This document shows positions 38,722 through 49,993 of a stretch of DNA of 64,000 nucleotides, piece by piece. The notes beneath the pieces are model-generated. The model searched no databases. It worked only from the letters and a program-made list of their open reading frames with translations, and was not told where the DNA came from. The stretch spans positions 27,284,501 through 27,348,500 of the forward strand of contig CM029118.1 in the NCBI GenBank assembly GCA_016859345.1, in the 5' to 3' direction. The DNA comes from Istiophorus platypterus. Taxonomy: Eukaryota; Chordata; Actinopteri; Istiophoriformes; Istiophoridae. Both the position numbers and the translations under genes were made by a program. Within the stretch, counting starts at the first letter, position 1, and every line of letters starts with the position of its first letter.

Positions 38722-40089
38722 AGTACACTCGTACACACACACATACACACACATGCCCACACATAGGCCAGAGGTCACTGGGTCAATGGGTGTATTTTTG
38801 TATGTTTGTGTATATGTTTTTGATAAATTCAGGGAGTGTGTGTGTGTGTGTGTATGTGTGTGTGTGTGTGTGTGTGTGTCTGTGTGTGTGTGTGTGCATC
38901 TGATTGATTGCACAGCTATTTTGTGTACATTTGATGGGTTATCGAGTGAATTAGGTAGAACTCTATGGTCAGACGGAATGTTTAAGGTTCAGTAGCTCAG
39001 TCTCTCAGTTCAGGGGGCAGTTAAAGCCACTCAATTAAAACAGGCAGCCAGAGCACTGAGGTGATCGGTTACTTTGACATTAGAGTTGTAGGAGATTCAC
39101 CTATATTTGTAGTTTTTGTGTCAGAGCACAAAAACTACAAATATAGGTGAATCTCTTCAATTTTAGCCTTTCTCTGCAGAAGGGGAACACAAATTAGATT
39201 AGATTAATATGCCTAGTATATCGCAACCATTTAACATGTCTACATGTTAAGATGACATTAGATGAAACATCAGTTGACTGTTTCAAAATAGGATTAGTAA
39301 GGTCAGGGAGTATAATGAGAGTAAACTTCTCAAAACTTAATGAAAAAAGAAAAATTACACTGTAAACTTAATTTTTGAGAAGTTTGTCTGTGAAGATTCT
39401 CAGTCTTTCAGTTTAGGGGGTTTCTAGGTGTGTGGATATGGAGGCAATATGACTCACTTGAGGTTCTTGAAGACGTTTCAACTCTCATACCAAAGGCCTC
39501 TTAAATTCTGTTTATTTTGAGAAAGTGTACTGTATCCTAGGCAGATTTTATATTGGAAACAAAGCCAGGAACCCAATATTGTAATTATATGAATATGTCA
39601 ACATCAAGCACTGCAGTATTCTCTGCCTTGCGTAAATTATGCTTAGAAGTATAGCCCTAAACTGGATTGAACTCATTCTACTTGTGTTCATGACTTAGAT
39701 TTTCATAGGTTTTGTTTTGTTAAAACTCATCTCTCCATAAAATCACTAATTTTACGCTTTTCTGTCGTCCAGCTAAATAAGACATCTCCTCCTCTCAAAA
39801 GCTGTATGCGCCGCTCACATCTGCCTAATATTAGGATAAAGCATAGGTTCTAAGTTTAGTTGGGTCTGATCTGGGTAGATGTGTGTGAAATGTGTGTTAG
39901 CCCTCTGGTTAGTACAGGAAAAATTGCTGCTTCAGTTACACTGTATAGCTGTGTCAAGGACAGGTAGTGGAGACTGTGCCATCAAATACCAATATTAAAT
40001 ATTCAACAGTAACTACTGTAGAAAAATGTGTCAGGAGGAATTTTGTGGAGTTTTGTGAGTAATCTATGATTTTTAATCATTGTGTATGC

Positions 40090-40146
<57 letters not shown>

Positions 40147-43100
40147 CAGTCAGGTTTGATCCGTGTGTCTCAAGAGGAGTATTTGATCTCCCCACTACCC
40201 CAACATCTGGCCAAACAACACAACTACAATGTCCCCAATGGTCACCACCCCCATGTTATCTATAAACGCTCAGCAGAACACATTGTCCAGGGAAGATCTA
40301 GCAGCCCATCTAGCACCAGTTCTTCCAGACCTGATAATCTGCACCTTCACCATCGTCATCATCATCATCACCAGCATCATCACCAAGACTACCAGCATGG
40401 AAAGCTGCAAAGGCAACACTTCTGCGGACGCCGCAAGCAATGTATGTAAGGGAACCTTATATTCCTTATAATCCTCTTCTGATGATTGTTTATTAATACT
40501 GAGGAAGTGTAGTTACTTTCACATTGAGCTGTCAGTTTATTCTTGCACCCTTCATACAAATTGTGCACACCAACCTGTTATCTGTCACTGAGGTGACTGT
40601 GATGTATGATATAAATCAGGCAAGTCGGTATTTCTAGCCCTTACATTTGTTAGCCATTTAATCAAGTACTTCAAGACAACAGACTCATATTATATTTTGG
40701 TTTCATGCAGAAATTACTCATCTCTCCTCCGAATTGCACACAATGAATCAACATTTTTGTAGGGCCCCATGCATCACCGGCTTGCATATGCATACATCTG
40801 GTTAACATGCTGAATTTCCTACTTAAGTCTCATAATGCAAATACATTATTCAATCATTGTCATCATCATGTTGAATGGAAAATTGTTTGATGCTTTTTTT
40901 GATGCCCAGCATCTACCACAGGTAACAGTTCTCCAGTGACAGAAAAAAAAAACAAAAAGCAACATAGTTCTTTTAAAATGAGAATAGACTGTTTCCTTTT
41001 ATTTCAATATATTTACTGCCAGAGATATTGTTGAAGTGTTGTTGATATTGTTGAACAAATATTCATGAAGACCTGGGGTACATCTCCACGTCCCTTGGCA
41101 ACTGTGTGACCATTTGTGATGTAACTGAGATTAATATTTGTATGTTAATCACCAACTCAGTCTTTGGGCATCATCCATGTTCCAATACTGAACAAAGTAT
41201 TGTAAAGTTCTCAGTAACAAGGACAGTAGAAAAGAAATGCTGACACCAGAATTGCATTTTAGACTCCATTCACTAATTTTTAGTCTCAGTATTATCAACT
41301 CTAATTAAAGTTTACATTATCATCTCCATACAAAGGAGAATAGATCTATATAGATTTTACTCTGTCAGTATAAAAAAGGCCCAGAAAAAGTCTATATACA
41401 ATTGTGTGACATGAATACTAGCTTAACTGCAGTACAAAATAATGTAACAAAAAGCTAGGAGTATTACCACAAATTCATAGCACAATTGTGTTGTTCTACA
41501 GAGCAGTTCAACCAAACAATTTCAGTGTTTTCATATGGACCAATCCATTATTAGGAGTCATGTCTTTTGTGTTTTATTTGTCTTTTTATTTGACTGCATA
41601 ATGTATTTTTCGCAAACGTATTTGAAGCCATTGTAAGAGGGATACATCAACCTGATGATACTCAACCCTCTGCCCAGGTTACAGTTTTATCTTTCCTTCT
41701 AGTGGTGAGAGGTAGGAAGCAGCGTTGGGAGTGAATTTCCTGTCCTTTCAAAACTCGAGGCCTCTACCCTTATCAGCCGGCACGAGCCAGGAAAATGACA
41801 GTTCATTCATTTGACCCTCACTTCCAAGTTCTCTCTCTCCCTGGCTCTCCTCCCTTCCATCCTTCCCTTTTTTGCCCTTGTAGACGCTCCCAAGCCCCCC
41901 ACTGAGGACCGTTTCATCATGCCTGACGAGTTTGTGAAGCCCATGGTGGAAGGGCCAGGAAGGGCAAAGAGATCACCCATCACCTCCAACAGGGTGGGTG
42001 GTCTGAATGTGGAGACCCTGGTGGTAGCAGACAGGAAGATGCTGGAGAAACACGGCAGGGACAACGTCACCACCTATGTCCTCACCGTCATGAACATGGT
42101 GAGGGTGGGAGAAGGGAAGGGAGGAGAATGAAAGGAGGAGGAGGTGGCATTTAAAATACCTGACAATGACGGCTAGAAGATGCATGGGAAGTCTGTTGTA
42201 TTGTTCCGTTTATCCCAGCCCTTGTTGGAATTCATCTCCTGGCGTCTAACAGGGAGACTCTAGACAGACTGTTATGACCTGGAAGGCAGAGTAACATGAC
42301 GGACAGGGATAGTCGAGCTAGCACTAACCCTAGTGTGCTAGGCCAACACGTTCACTATTTTTCAAGCAAGACCTTCTGAAAGCTTTGTTGTTAGCTCGTC
42401 TAGAAATGGAATACAGAAATTTGATCACCTAGAAGATGTATATGAATGTTTATTTCTTTCGGATATAGTGTTCAAATTGGGAGTGAGGTTAGCTCGCTAG
42501 AAGCCTTCAGTTTCTCTCACAGTTATTGCTTTTACATGTTTGTGTGCTATTTATTTCTCTTCTTTCCCTACTTTACCTCCTTCCACAAAGGAAGTAGACA
42601 AGCTAATAAGGCTTCTGAAAAGTAGCCTGCTGATACTGTAGGTCATGTGACCCTTGCTTTGCAGGTCTAGCGGTCCATCAAGAGTCACCCTCATTCTGTG
42701 GTCAGAATTGTTATAAAGGCACCAAGATTTTGACCATTAACCTCCTTAATTTTGGGGGCAAAAATATTTTCATGATCCAGTGGATATGAATATTATCCTA
42801 TATGCATCCTACCTAAGGCTAAACATTACTTGGTGGTTCTCTCCAAGAGAAAAGGTGAGAATAAGCAAATCAACAAATCATGAATGATAGATTTGGCACA
42901 TGGGATATTAAAAAAAATGTTTCCTACTCTTTTGCAGGTTTCCAGTCTTTTCAAAGATGGCACCATTGGGACCGACATCAACATTGTGGTGGTTAGCCTT
43001 TTATTACTAGAACAAGACCCGGTGAGTGGGTCCAGAATACAATTCTTCAAAAATCAGTTGTCTTGCATTGGATGCTAGTGATTATTTAACTCACTAAATT

Positions 43101-46100
43101 GTCTATTCTCTCTCTCCCACCTTTTCTCCCTGCCCTTCAGCTTGGTTTGACCATAAATCACCATGCTGACCAGTCCCTCAACAGTTTCTGTCAGTGGCAG
43201 TCAGGTCTGGTTGGAAAAGGCGGTAAACGGCATGATCATGCTGTTCTCCTCACTGGACTGGACATCTGTTCCTGGAAGAATGAGCCCTGTGACACTCTGG
43301 GTAAGACCTTGCTCAGTGACAACGTTCTGTGCGGAGGGAGCTGTCTGAATTTATGACAACTTAGAAACCCTTGCGTGATATAAATATAGTAAATTTGGGC
43401 ATGTAGACAGGTGTAGAGGTGAAACTGTGGGTGTAGTTTCCAGTGGTTGTAATTTCCATCAGCACTTTCAACAAGTGGTGATGGAAATTTGACAGGTGCA
43501 AGAAGTAGAGATAAAATTTCCAATCAAACATGCTTGGGAGTAACTCAAATTTGTTTTTATGACATTTTGGCATTTTGCCTTTCTTAAATGGCGATGGAGT
43601 AGATGCAGGCAGAAAAAACGGAGAGACAGGGGGTTTGACCTGCAGTGGAGGACCCCAGCCAGAAATGCAAACATCCCCATGATCAGCTGGGAAAAGATCT
43701 TATTAAAAAGTACTCTGCCGTGGTTGTCTGTCAAATCTGTGGGAGAAGCAACAAATGTGAGAAACACCTGTGTCTGGATAAGAAAGATGAAAAAAAATTG
43801 CAAAAAAAAGTGACAAATTTTGAGCACGAGCCATGGTCCGGCACGTCTGAACTGACAAGTGTATTTTAGTATGAGCTTAGTCTACACATAAATCTTAAAG
43901 CTTTTGAGAAGAAAATGCAGCTGGAGCAACAACAATGTAGCCAACTCATCTTGTCTAAAATCACAATCAAAATGCTTTCACACTACTAAATGCTAGTAAT
44001 CTCAGGGTAGAGCTTTATCTAAATAGCTGCTAGGGGGAAAAAAGATGTAAATTGACACATAACTAGAATTATTTGTTAATTATGTGTAGCTTCTTTACTT
44101 TATGCCTGCTTAAAAGCAGCCTTTGAAAAAGACAACACAAAACCGAGGGGAGATAGAGGTCAAGAGGCAATGGCTTTGAGAGTAAACACACTCTCACAGT
44201 TATGATCTATCAGTGTCGGTAAGGTTTTGCATGTGGCATAAGTCATAGTCACTTTCGTCAACCACATATTATATACACTGCATTTATATATATATATATA
44301 TATATATATATCCTTATTTTTGGATGCATTAGGAAAAAAACACTGCCAGAAAATATTAAAAGACAGTTAACACAACTGAATATTTTCATCAGCTTGTCAG
44401 TTACAGTAAATCCCACAGCTAGGATCACTTTCCCTTCTCCTAATGTTGTCAGGTCCACCATCAGCAGTAGTCCTCCAAACTGATATCTAAGTCTATCAAA
44501 GTCTCTGATCAATCTGAAAATCACTAGTGGGCCAGGTTCGTGAGGTAGCTCTTTGCAGCTGGTGTGAAATTCCCCTCCATGCATGCAAGTATGTGAATGC
44601 GTTTGTGACAGACATTTGTTGCCTGCCAAATCTGTCTGAGTTTTCAACAGAAAGAATGTACTCTGCTAGAACACAGAGAAAGAGAGAAGGACTGTATGTT
44701 ACTGATTTGAGGTCTGCTTTTGTTTACCTTTGGCTTTTTATGCAGTCAATATATTACAGGTCAATTATCCTATACTTCTGACACCTTAACGCTCTCCTGC
44801 TCCTTTTTTTCTGTGCAGGTTTTGCCCCCATCAGTGGCATGTGCAGTAAGTACAGGAGTTGTACCATCAATGAGGACACAGGACTGGGCTTGGCTTTTAC
44901 CATTGCTCACGAGTCTGGCCACAAGTATGTTTAGCAAAAACTGCATTGAGACAATCCTAACAAATCACATTTGTATCCATTGTATTAGGATTTATAAGAG
45001 CAAATAATAGATACTGCCTATGGCAGCAACTCTGTGTTTGTGTTTATATGTTTCCATTGAGATAGAAATCTGCTTATTTTTTTGATATTTGCAGATTTCA
45101 TGTTGCAGTATAAACCCTCTGCCTGTCTGACATACTCTCCACATAACCTGGGAACAAAGGGTTTTTTTCTTAATTCGCCCATCTGATAATATGTCAAAAT
45201 ATCTATAAGCTGCAGTGTCCTAGTGAATTTAGCCATTTAGAATGTGGGCCCAGAAAAATATTGACTCATACTTAAAACTGACAAATTAAAAAAGAAATAA
45301 TTGTTAAACATATGACTCATCATATAAATGGCTCCATACAACAAGCTATATTATCATTTTACCTAGTGTAACAAAAAAAAAGTGGGGTTAACAATGACAT
45401 CAGCTTGATCATCACAGGGGAAAGTGTCAGTGTCCAAAAAAAATCAAAGAAACTTAAAAAAAAGAATCTTATGTTGTTTCTTCATGAAAGTCCTTATCTT
45501 TAAATAACTTGTCTCACTATGACACTACACTGTCATTACTCTTTTACTGTTTTAGAACTCATGCTGTCTTTATGGGTCCTGCTATGTGTGAACTTGGTCT
45601 TAAGTTCAGCTATTTTCTCCATTTTTCTCTAGTTTTGGGATGATCCACGATGGGGAGGGCAACCCTTGTCGTAAGACGGAAGGCAACATTATGTCTCCTA
45701 CCCTGGCTGGAAACAATGGGGTCTTCTCCTGGTCCACCTGTAGTCGACAGTACCTCAGCCGCTTCCTTGGGTAGGCATAACACACATTCAGTGTTAAGTT
45801 TGCTGGTAAGTTTTCGTTGCACTGTTTCTGACAGACACGGGTGGTCTGCTGTGTTCATCAGAACAGCCCAGGCATCCTGTCTGGTGGACGAGCCCAAGCA
45901 GATTGGTCAGTACAAGTACCCCGAACAGCTTCCCGGACAGCTTTACGACGCTGACACACAGTGCAAGTGGCAGTTCGGCTCAAAGGCCAAACTATGTAGC
46001 CTTGATTTTGTCAAGGTGAGTAATGGGTTCATTTAAAAATTTTTAGCATGGTTTTCATTTATTGTCATTTTATATCACCTTTATTTAAAACTGCTATAAT

Positions 46101-47999
46101 ATTTCTAGTTTATATTACTTGCTTGGCACCAAGCAGTAGATAGACCAAACCGGCAAACAGAGTGGAGCATTTTGCAGCTAAAGAATGAGATGTTTTCCTC
46201 AGGAGAGATAAAAGGAAAGTGAATATTGGACTTCAATTCAAATACTCAAAGTGCCAAAAACCCCAAATGCTGATGTTGCACCATATCGGCTGCTAAGAGT
46301 CAGTCAACTGTATCAGTGCAGAAGGCTATAAAATGTCCATGCTGTGTTTATGGATGATTCTCCTGCACCTAAGTAGACAAAAAATAAGTTACTGTGGGTT
46401 TAAACAGGGTTTTCTCTTCACAGTATATATTGTAAATCTATTTTTTTGAGAAAGGTGAGGCCAAAAGGGCAGCAAATTATGTCAAAAGAGCAAACACGGA
46501 CACGGACACTAAAGAAAGAAGAATAAGGGAAGGAGGTGCGATTATACCTCCAAAAGATCGTTAAACTAAATCTGTATTGTGGAGTTACAAAGAACCAAAT
46601 CTATAGCAGTTGAATAGTCCGGGTTTTACATGGACCCCAACAATTGTAACTCAGTTCCTATTTATGTGTCTCTGCCTAAACCAGAAGATTCTCCAGGAAT
46701 GTGATGGAGCACTCAGATCATATAGGGGCGGTATGCTTTACAGCTCTAATGATGTGGTAAAAAATTGGCACTATATTAATTAGCAAGATATTTACACAAA
46801 AACGTTAAGCCCCCACATTTGAATGCCAAGTGTATTTTAGTATGAGCATTAAAATGCAGTCCACCATTTGAATGGGGATGCATCTAACCTCCCCCCATGT
46901 ACTCCCTCCTAGATCCCTGTGGCCTTGGTATCAGCCTTTATGCTAGTGGCATTCAGTGATGTTGATTCACATGTAAATGCTGTTTAAAATACTACAGGCT
47001 CTCTTACAGTGTTGTAATTGCTGGGAACTCGACTTTGCCCAATTGTATATAAGACGGCCCCCATGTCAGCACACATGTTATCGCCTTGTCTCTTTATGAC
47101 TTCTCCAGATCCCTGCTTATGTTTCCCTAAATGAAGATCAAATACTACATCTGCATTTCTTAGACCTGTTTGATAGTTTGGTGGTGGTAAATTAATCTAC
47201 ACACTGATTAACAGTGCATCGGAGGCTGCCTTTCGCTCTTTTTTCCCTCGTTTTTTTGTTTTGTCCCTCATGGGCTCAAGTAAAATGATTTTTAGTATGG
47301 TCGTTTGTTGTGTATCAGCCACCTCAGTATCAGAGAAGTGAGGACATTGACTCAACACACACACAAGGGTTGTCTCTTCTACTCTACCCTCCCTCCTTTC
47401 TGGTTTCTCTCCTGTTGCCAGTTGCAGTTGGGCGGGTTGCCAGACTCTGCCGCCTGTCTCTCGACCTTGGCTCTCCCTCTGTGCTCACTCGCTCGCTCTG
47501 TCTCTGTATTGTTGGGTCAGATGACACATACAATTATAGACCGTTTCATTAAAGGAGTACAGTGATTAGATTTGACATCGAGGCTTTGTGGAGAAGCTTA
47601 TTCCCGGTTATCCAGGCAGAGGGGGCTTATCAACTAGCTTGATGGTGGTCCTGGCAAGAAGCAGGTGCTGTCAGGTCAGGGAAGAGGAAAGAAGAGAGGG
47701 ACATGATGCCAAAAGGTGCCAAAACCGAGGATAGTACTAAACACAACATTTGATAGACGTCTCATCCTGTATGTCTGTGTGTGTCTCGTTTGACAGGACA
47801 TCTGTAAGTCACTGTGGTGTCATCGCACAGGACATCGATGTGAGACCAAGTTCATGCCTGCTGCAGAAGGTACCAGCTGTGGTCCTGACATGGTGAGAAA
47901 AGGTCCTCCTGTTACTGTGAATCACAGTAGCCAGTCACTCCTTCAGATGACTGACAGTTAGACACCATGCGTATATTAATACTACTACTGCTTCTACTA

Positions 48000-48042
<43 letters not shown>

Positions 48043-49923
48043 CACTACTACTAATAATAATAATAATAACAATAATAATAACAATAATATTGATTTGATG
48101 AGAAACCTTATTTGTAGAGCACTTTTCAAAACACAAGGTACAAAGTACGAAAGGGCAGCAAAATAAAACCAAGATCCTAAGATAATTAGTGATAAGTGGC
48201 CAAATATCAACCAAACACTGTCTCATTTGGATACATAATATGGATATGTACGGTACATGAATGAGCATGGACAAGAGAATCAAGAGGACAAGAATCAGAT
48301 GCTGATAATTTAAAGGACTAGTTCGACATTTGGAAAATATACTTAGTGTCGTTCTTGCCAAGAGTTAGACTTAAAGATTGATACAACTCACACATTTGCA
48401 TTTTAAATAAGAAGTTGCTGCCAGCTAAGTGTAGATACCTGCTGGAGTCTCTGCTGGTTGCCTGGCATTCTCATGGCGATAACACAATTTCAGAAAGTCA
48501 CTGCATCCAGGAAAGAAGTAGTCTAGCACGCAACCCCCCGTAAAACCACAACTTGATGTTTACATACTTTGGTTTTTGTACAGATTAAACAAATGAATTT
48601 GCGAATACCATTTACCCCAGTTAATCAGACAACAGGAGGCCAAACCTTAAAATTATTACCCCAGTGGTCCATTGTAAATGTCCATCTCAGTTTACAGACC
48701 CACTTCCTGGTTTAACTTTGATCTAGTGTAAAGTACCTAATGTAAACAGTTTCCCTGTGTATTGAGATATTTAGATCATCTGTCTAAACTGTTGGCATGT
48801 TTATAACCTGTCTTACTGCTCATTTCTTGCCACATCGTCCTTTTTTATGATGATGCCATGGTGTTTTCATATCATATTATTTACTCCAGAGAGTAAAAGG
48901 TTTTAATGACTGATGGCTGTAAATAAAAAAGTAAGAAACAAGTTGCAATATACAACATTTGTCCTTTAGATAACTTATCCTCACTTTCCTGAGCGAAAGC
49001 AAATCCTTAGCACTTGTAAAGGCAGAAAAGAAAGCTCAAGGTAGATTCTTTTATTCAGACACAGAGTTGGATTAAAAGATAAATACTAATATCAATAGAT
49101 ATTCTAACGTATCAGTCCTCCCTGCTCACACTTGTATTTACCTGCAGTGGCATTGTTGTTCTGTTAGTTCTCTCAGATGGACACAGAAGGGCTGCACCCC
49201 TTCACATATCAAAAGACGATATTTAGAGAGAGAGAGAGGTGATGACGTGTGTGAGTGCAGGGTTTGGCTTGGATCGGCATAGGTGTGGTGCACGGTGTAT
49301 GTGTGTGTGATCTGTGTGTGTCTGTTTTGGCTGAAGCTATAGAGTCTGGGTGTCCAGGTGTGGTGCTGGGCTTATGTCCAAACCAGCAAAGTCAGGCAGG
49401 ATGCCTGGGCTAACACTCAAGTTCTGATAAGAAAGCTGTTTCTGTGTTTCTTATTCTCTTCTTTCCTTTCATTTCCTTCTTTCTCTTTTCTACAGTGGTG
49501 TCGGCGGGGTCAGTGTGTTAAATATGGGGAGCATGGTCCCAGGGCGGTCAATGGCCAGTGGTCATCCTGGTCCCAGTGGTCTGAGTGCTCCAGAACTTGT
49601 GGAGGAGGAGTAATGTACAGGGAGCGCTCCTGCACCAGCCCAAGGTATACACATTTGCACAAACTTGCATAGTCTTTTAATCTGATACGTCACCTAACCA
49701 CCTTTTTAATGCTTATATATAGATTAACAAGCCAAGCAGATGACAAAGTGATTCATGTTGGCATGTGGCTGCTCCTACAATGAAAACCTGAGTCGTGGTT
49801 TGGGCCACAAAGTAATTCTTGAAACCTCGTGTCTCAAAATTCTTCCTTTCGGAACACCTGAGAGTGCTGTCTGCCAGGCAGCTGTCAGCAAAGACGTACA
49901 CACACGTACTCTACTTAAGCACA

Positions 49924-49993
<70 letters not shown>

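Larger units (their letters stand above)
27274..40149 (+). other. adamts18 intron 3 (12.9 kb)
   Basis: The largest complete intron. It contains an interspersed-repeat fragment near 28183-28290, microsatellites (29836-29898, 33527-33600, 37221-37301, 38628-38721, 38836-38897), perfect hairpins (31387-31423, 33881-33947, 34448-34501, 39092-39155, 39323-39385), a 41-bp-period duplication (37571-37649) and a GGAT-rich minisatellite (38371-38470). The block 30440-30800 is complex, non-repetitive and TAAT-rich, so it is a possible enhancer. Its longest open frame (29000-29392) resembles no known protein. Confidence 0.85.
47893..49495 (+). other. adamts18 intron 11 (1,603 bp)
   Basis: Contains a compound trinucleotide repeat (47979-48090) and a rearranged interspersed repeat (48311-48600). 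It ends in a long CT-rich tract before TACAG. Confidence 0.88.

Noticed and set aside
37221..38897. CRISPR-like repetitive arrays
   Set aside because: They are simple dinucleotide tracts with no spacer structure, in a vertebrate genome.
38562..38903. Long open frames rich in His/Thr or Cys/Val
   Set aside because: They are translations of (CA)n/(TG)n microsatellites.
40438..40452. GTAAGG donor at 40446 for exon 4
   Set aside because: The consensus is good, but using it puts exon 5 in the wrong phase. GTATGT at 40442 restores KQYAPKPPTED.
43645..43869. Cys- and Lys-rich open frame in intron 7
   Set aside because: The CQICGRSNKC pattern looks like a zinc knuckle, but there is no family match I know. 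It is not spliceable in phase between exons 7 and 8, which join perfectly without it.
47912..48361. 149-codon minus-strand frame with poly-Ser
   Set aside because: The serine run is the translated trinucleotide repeat. No support as a gene.
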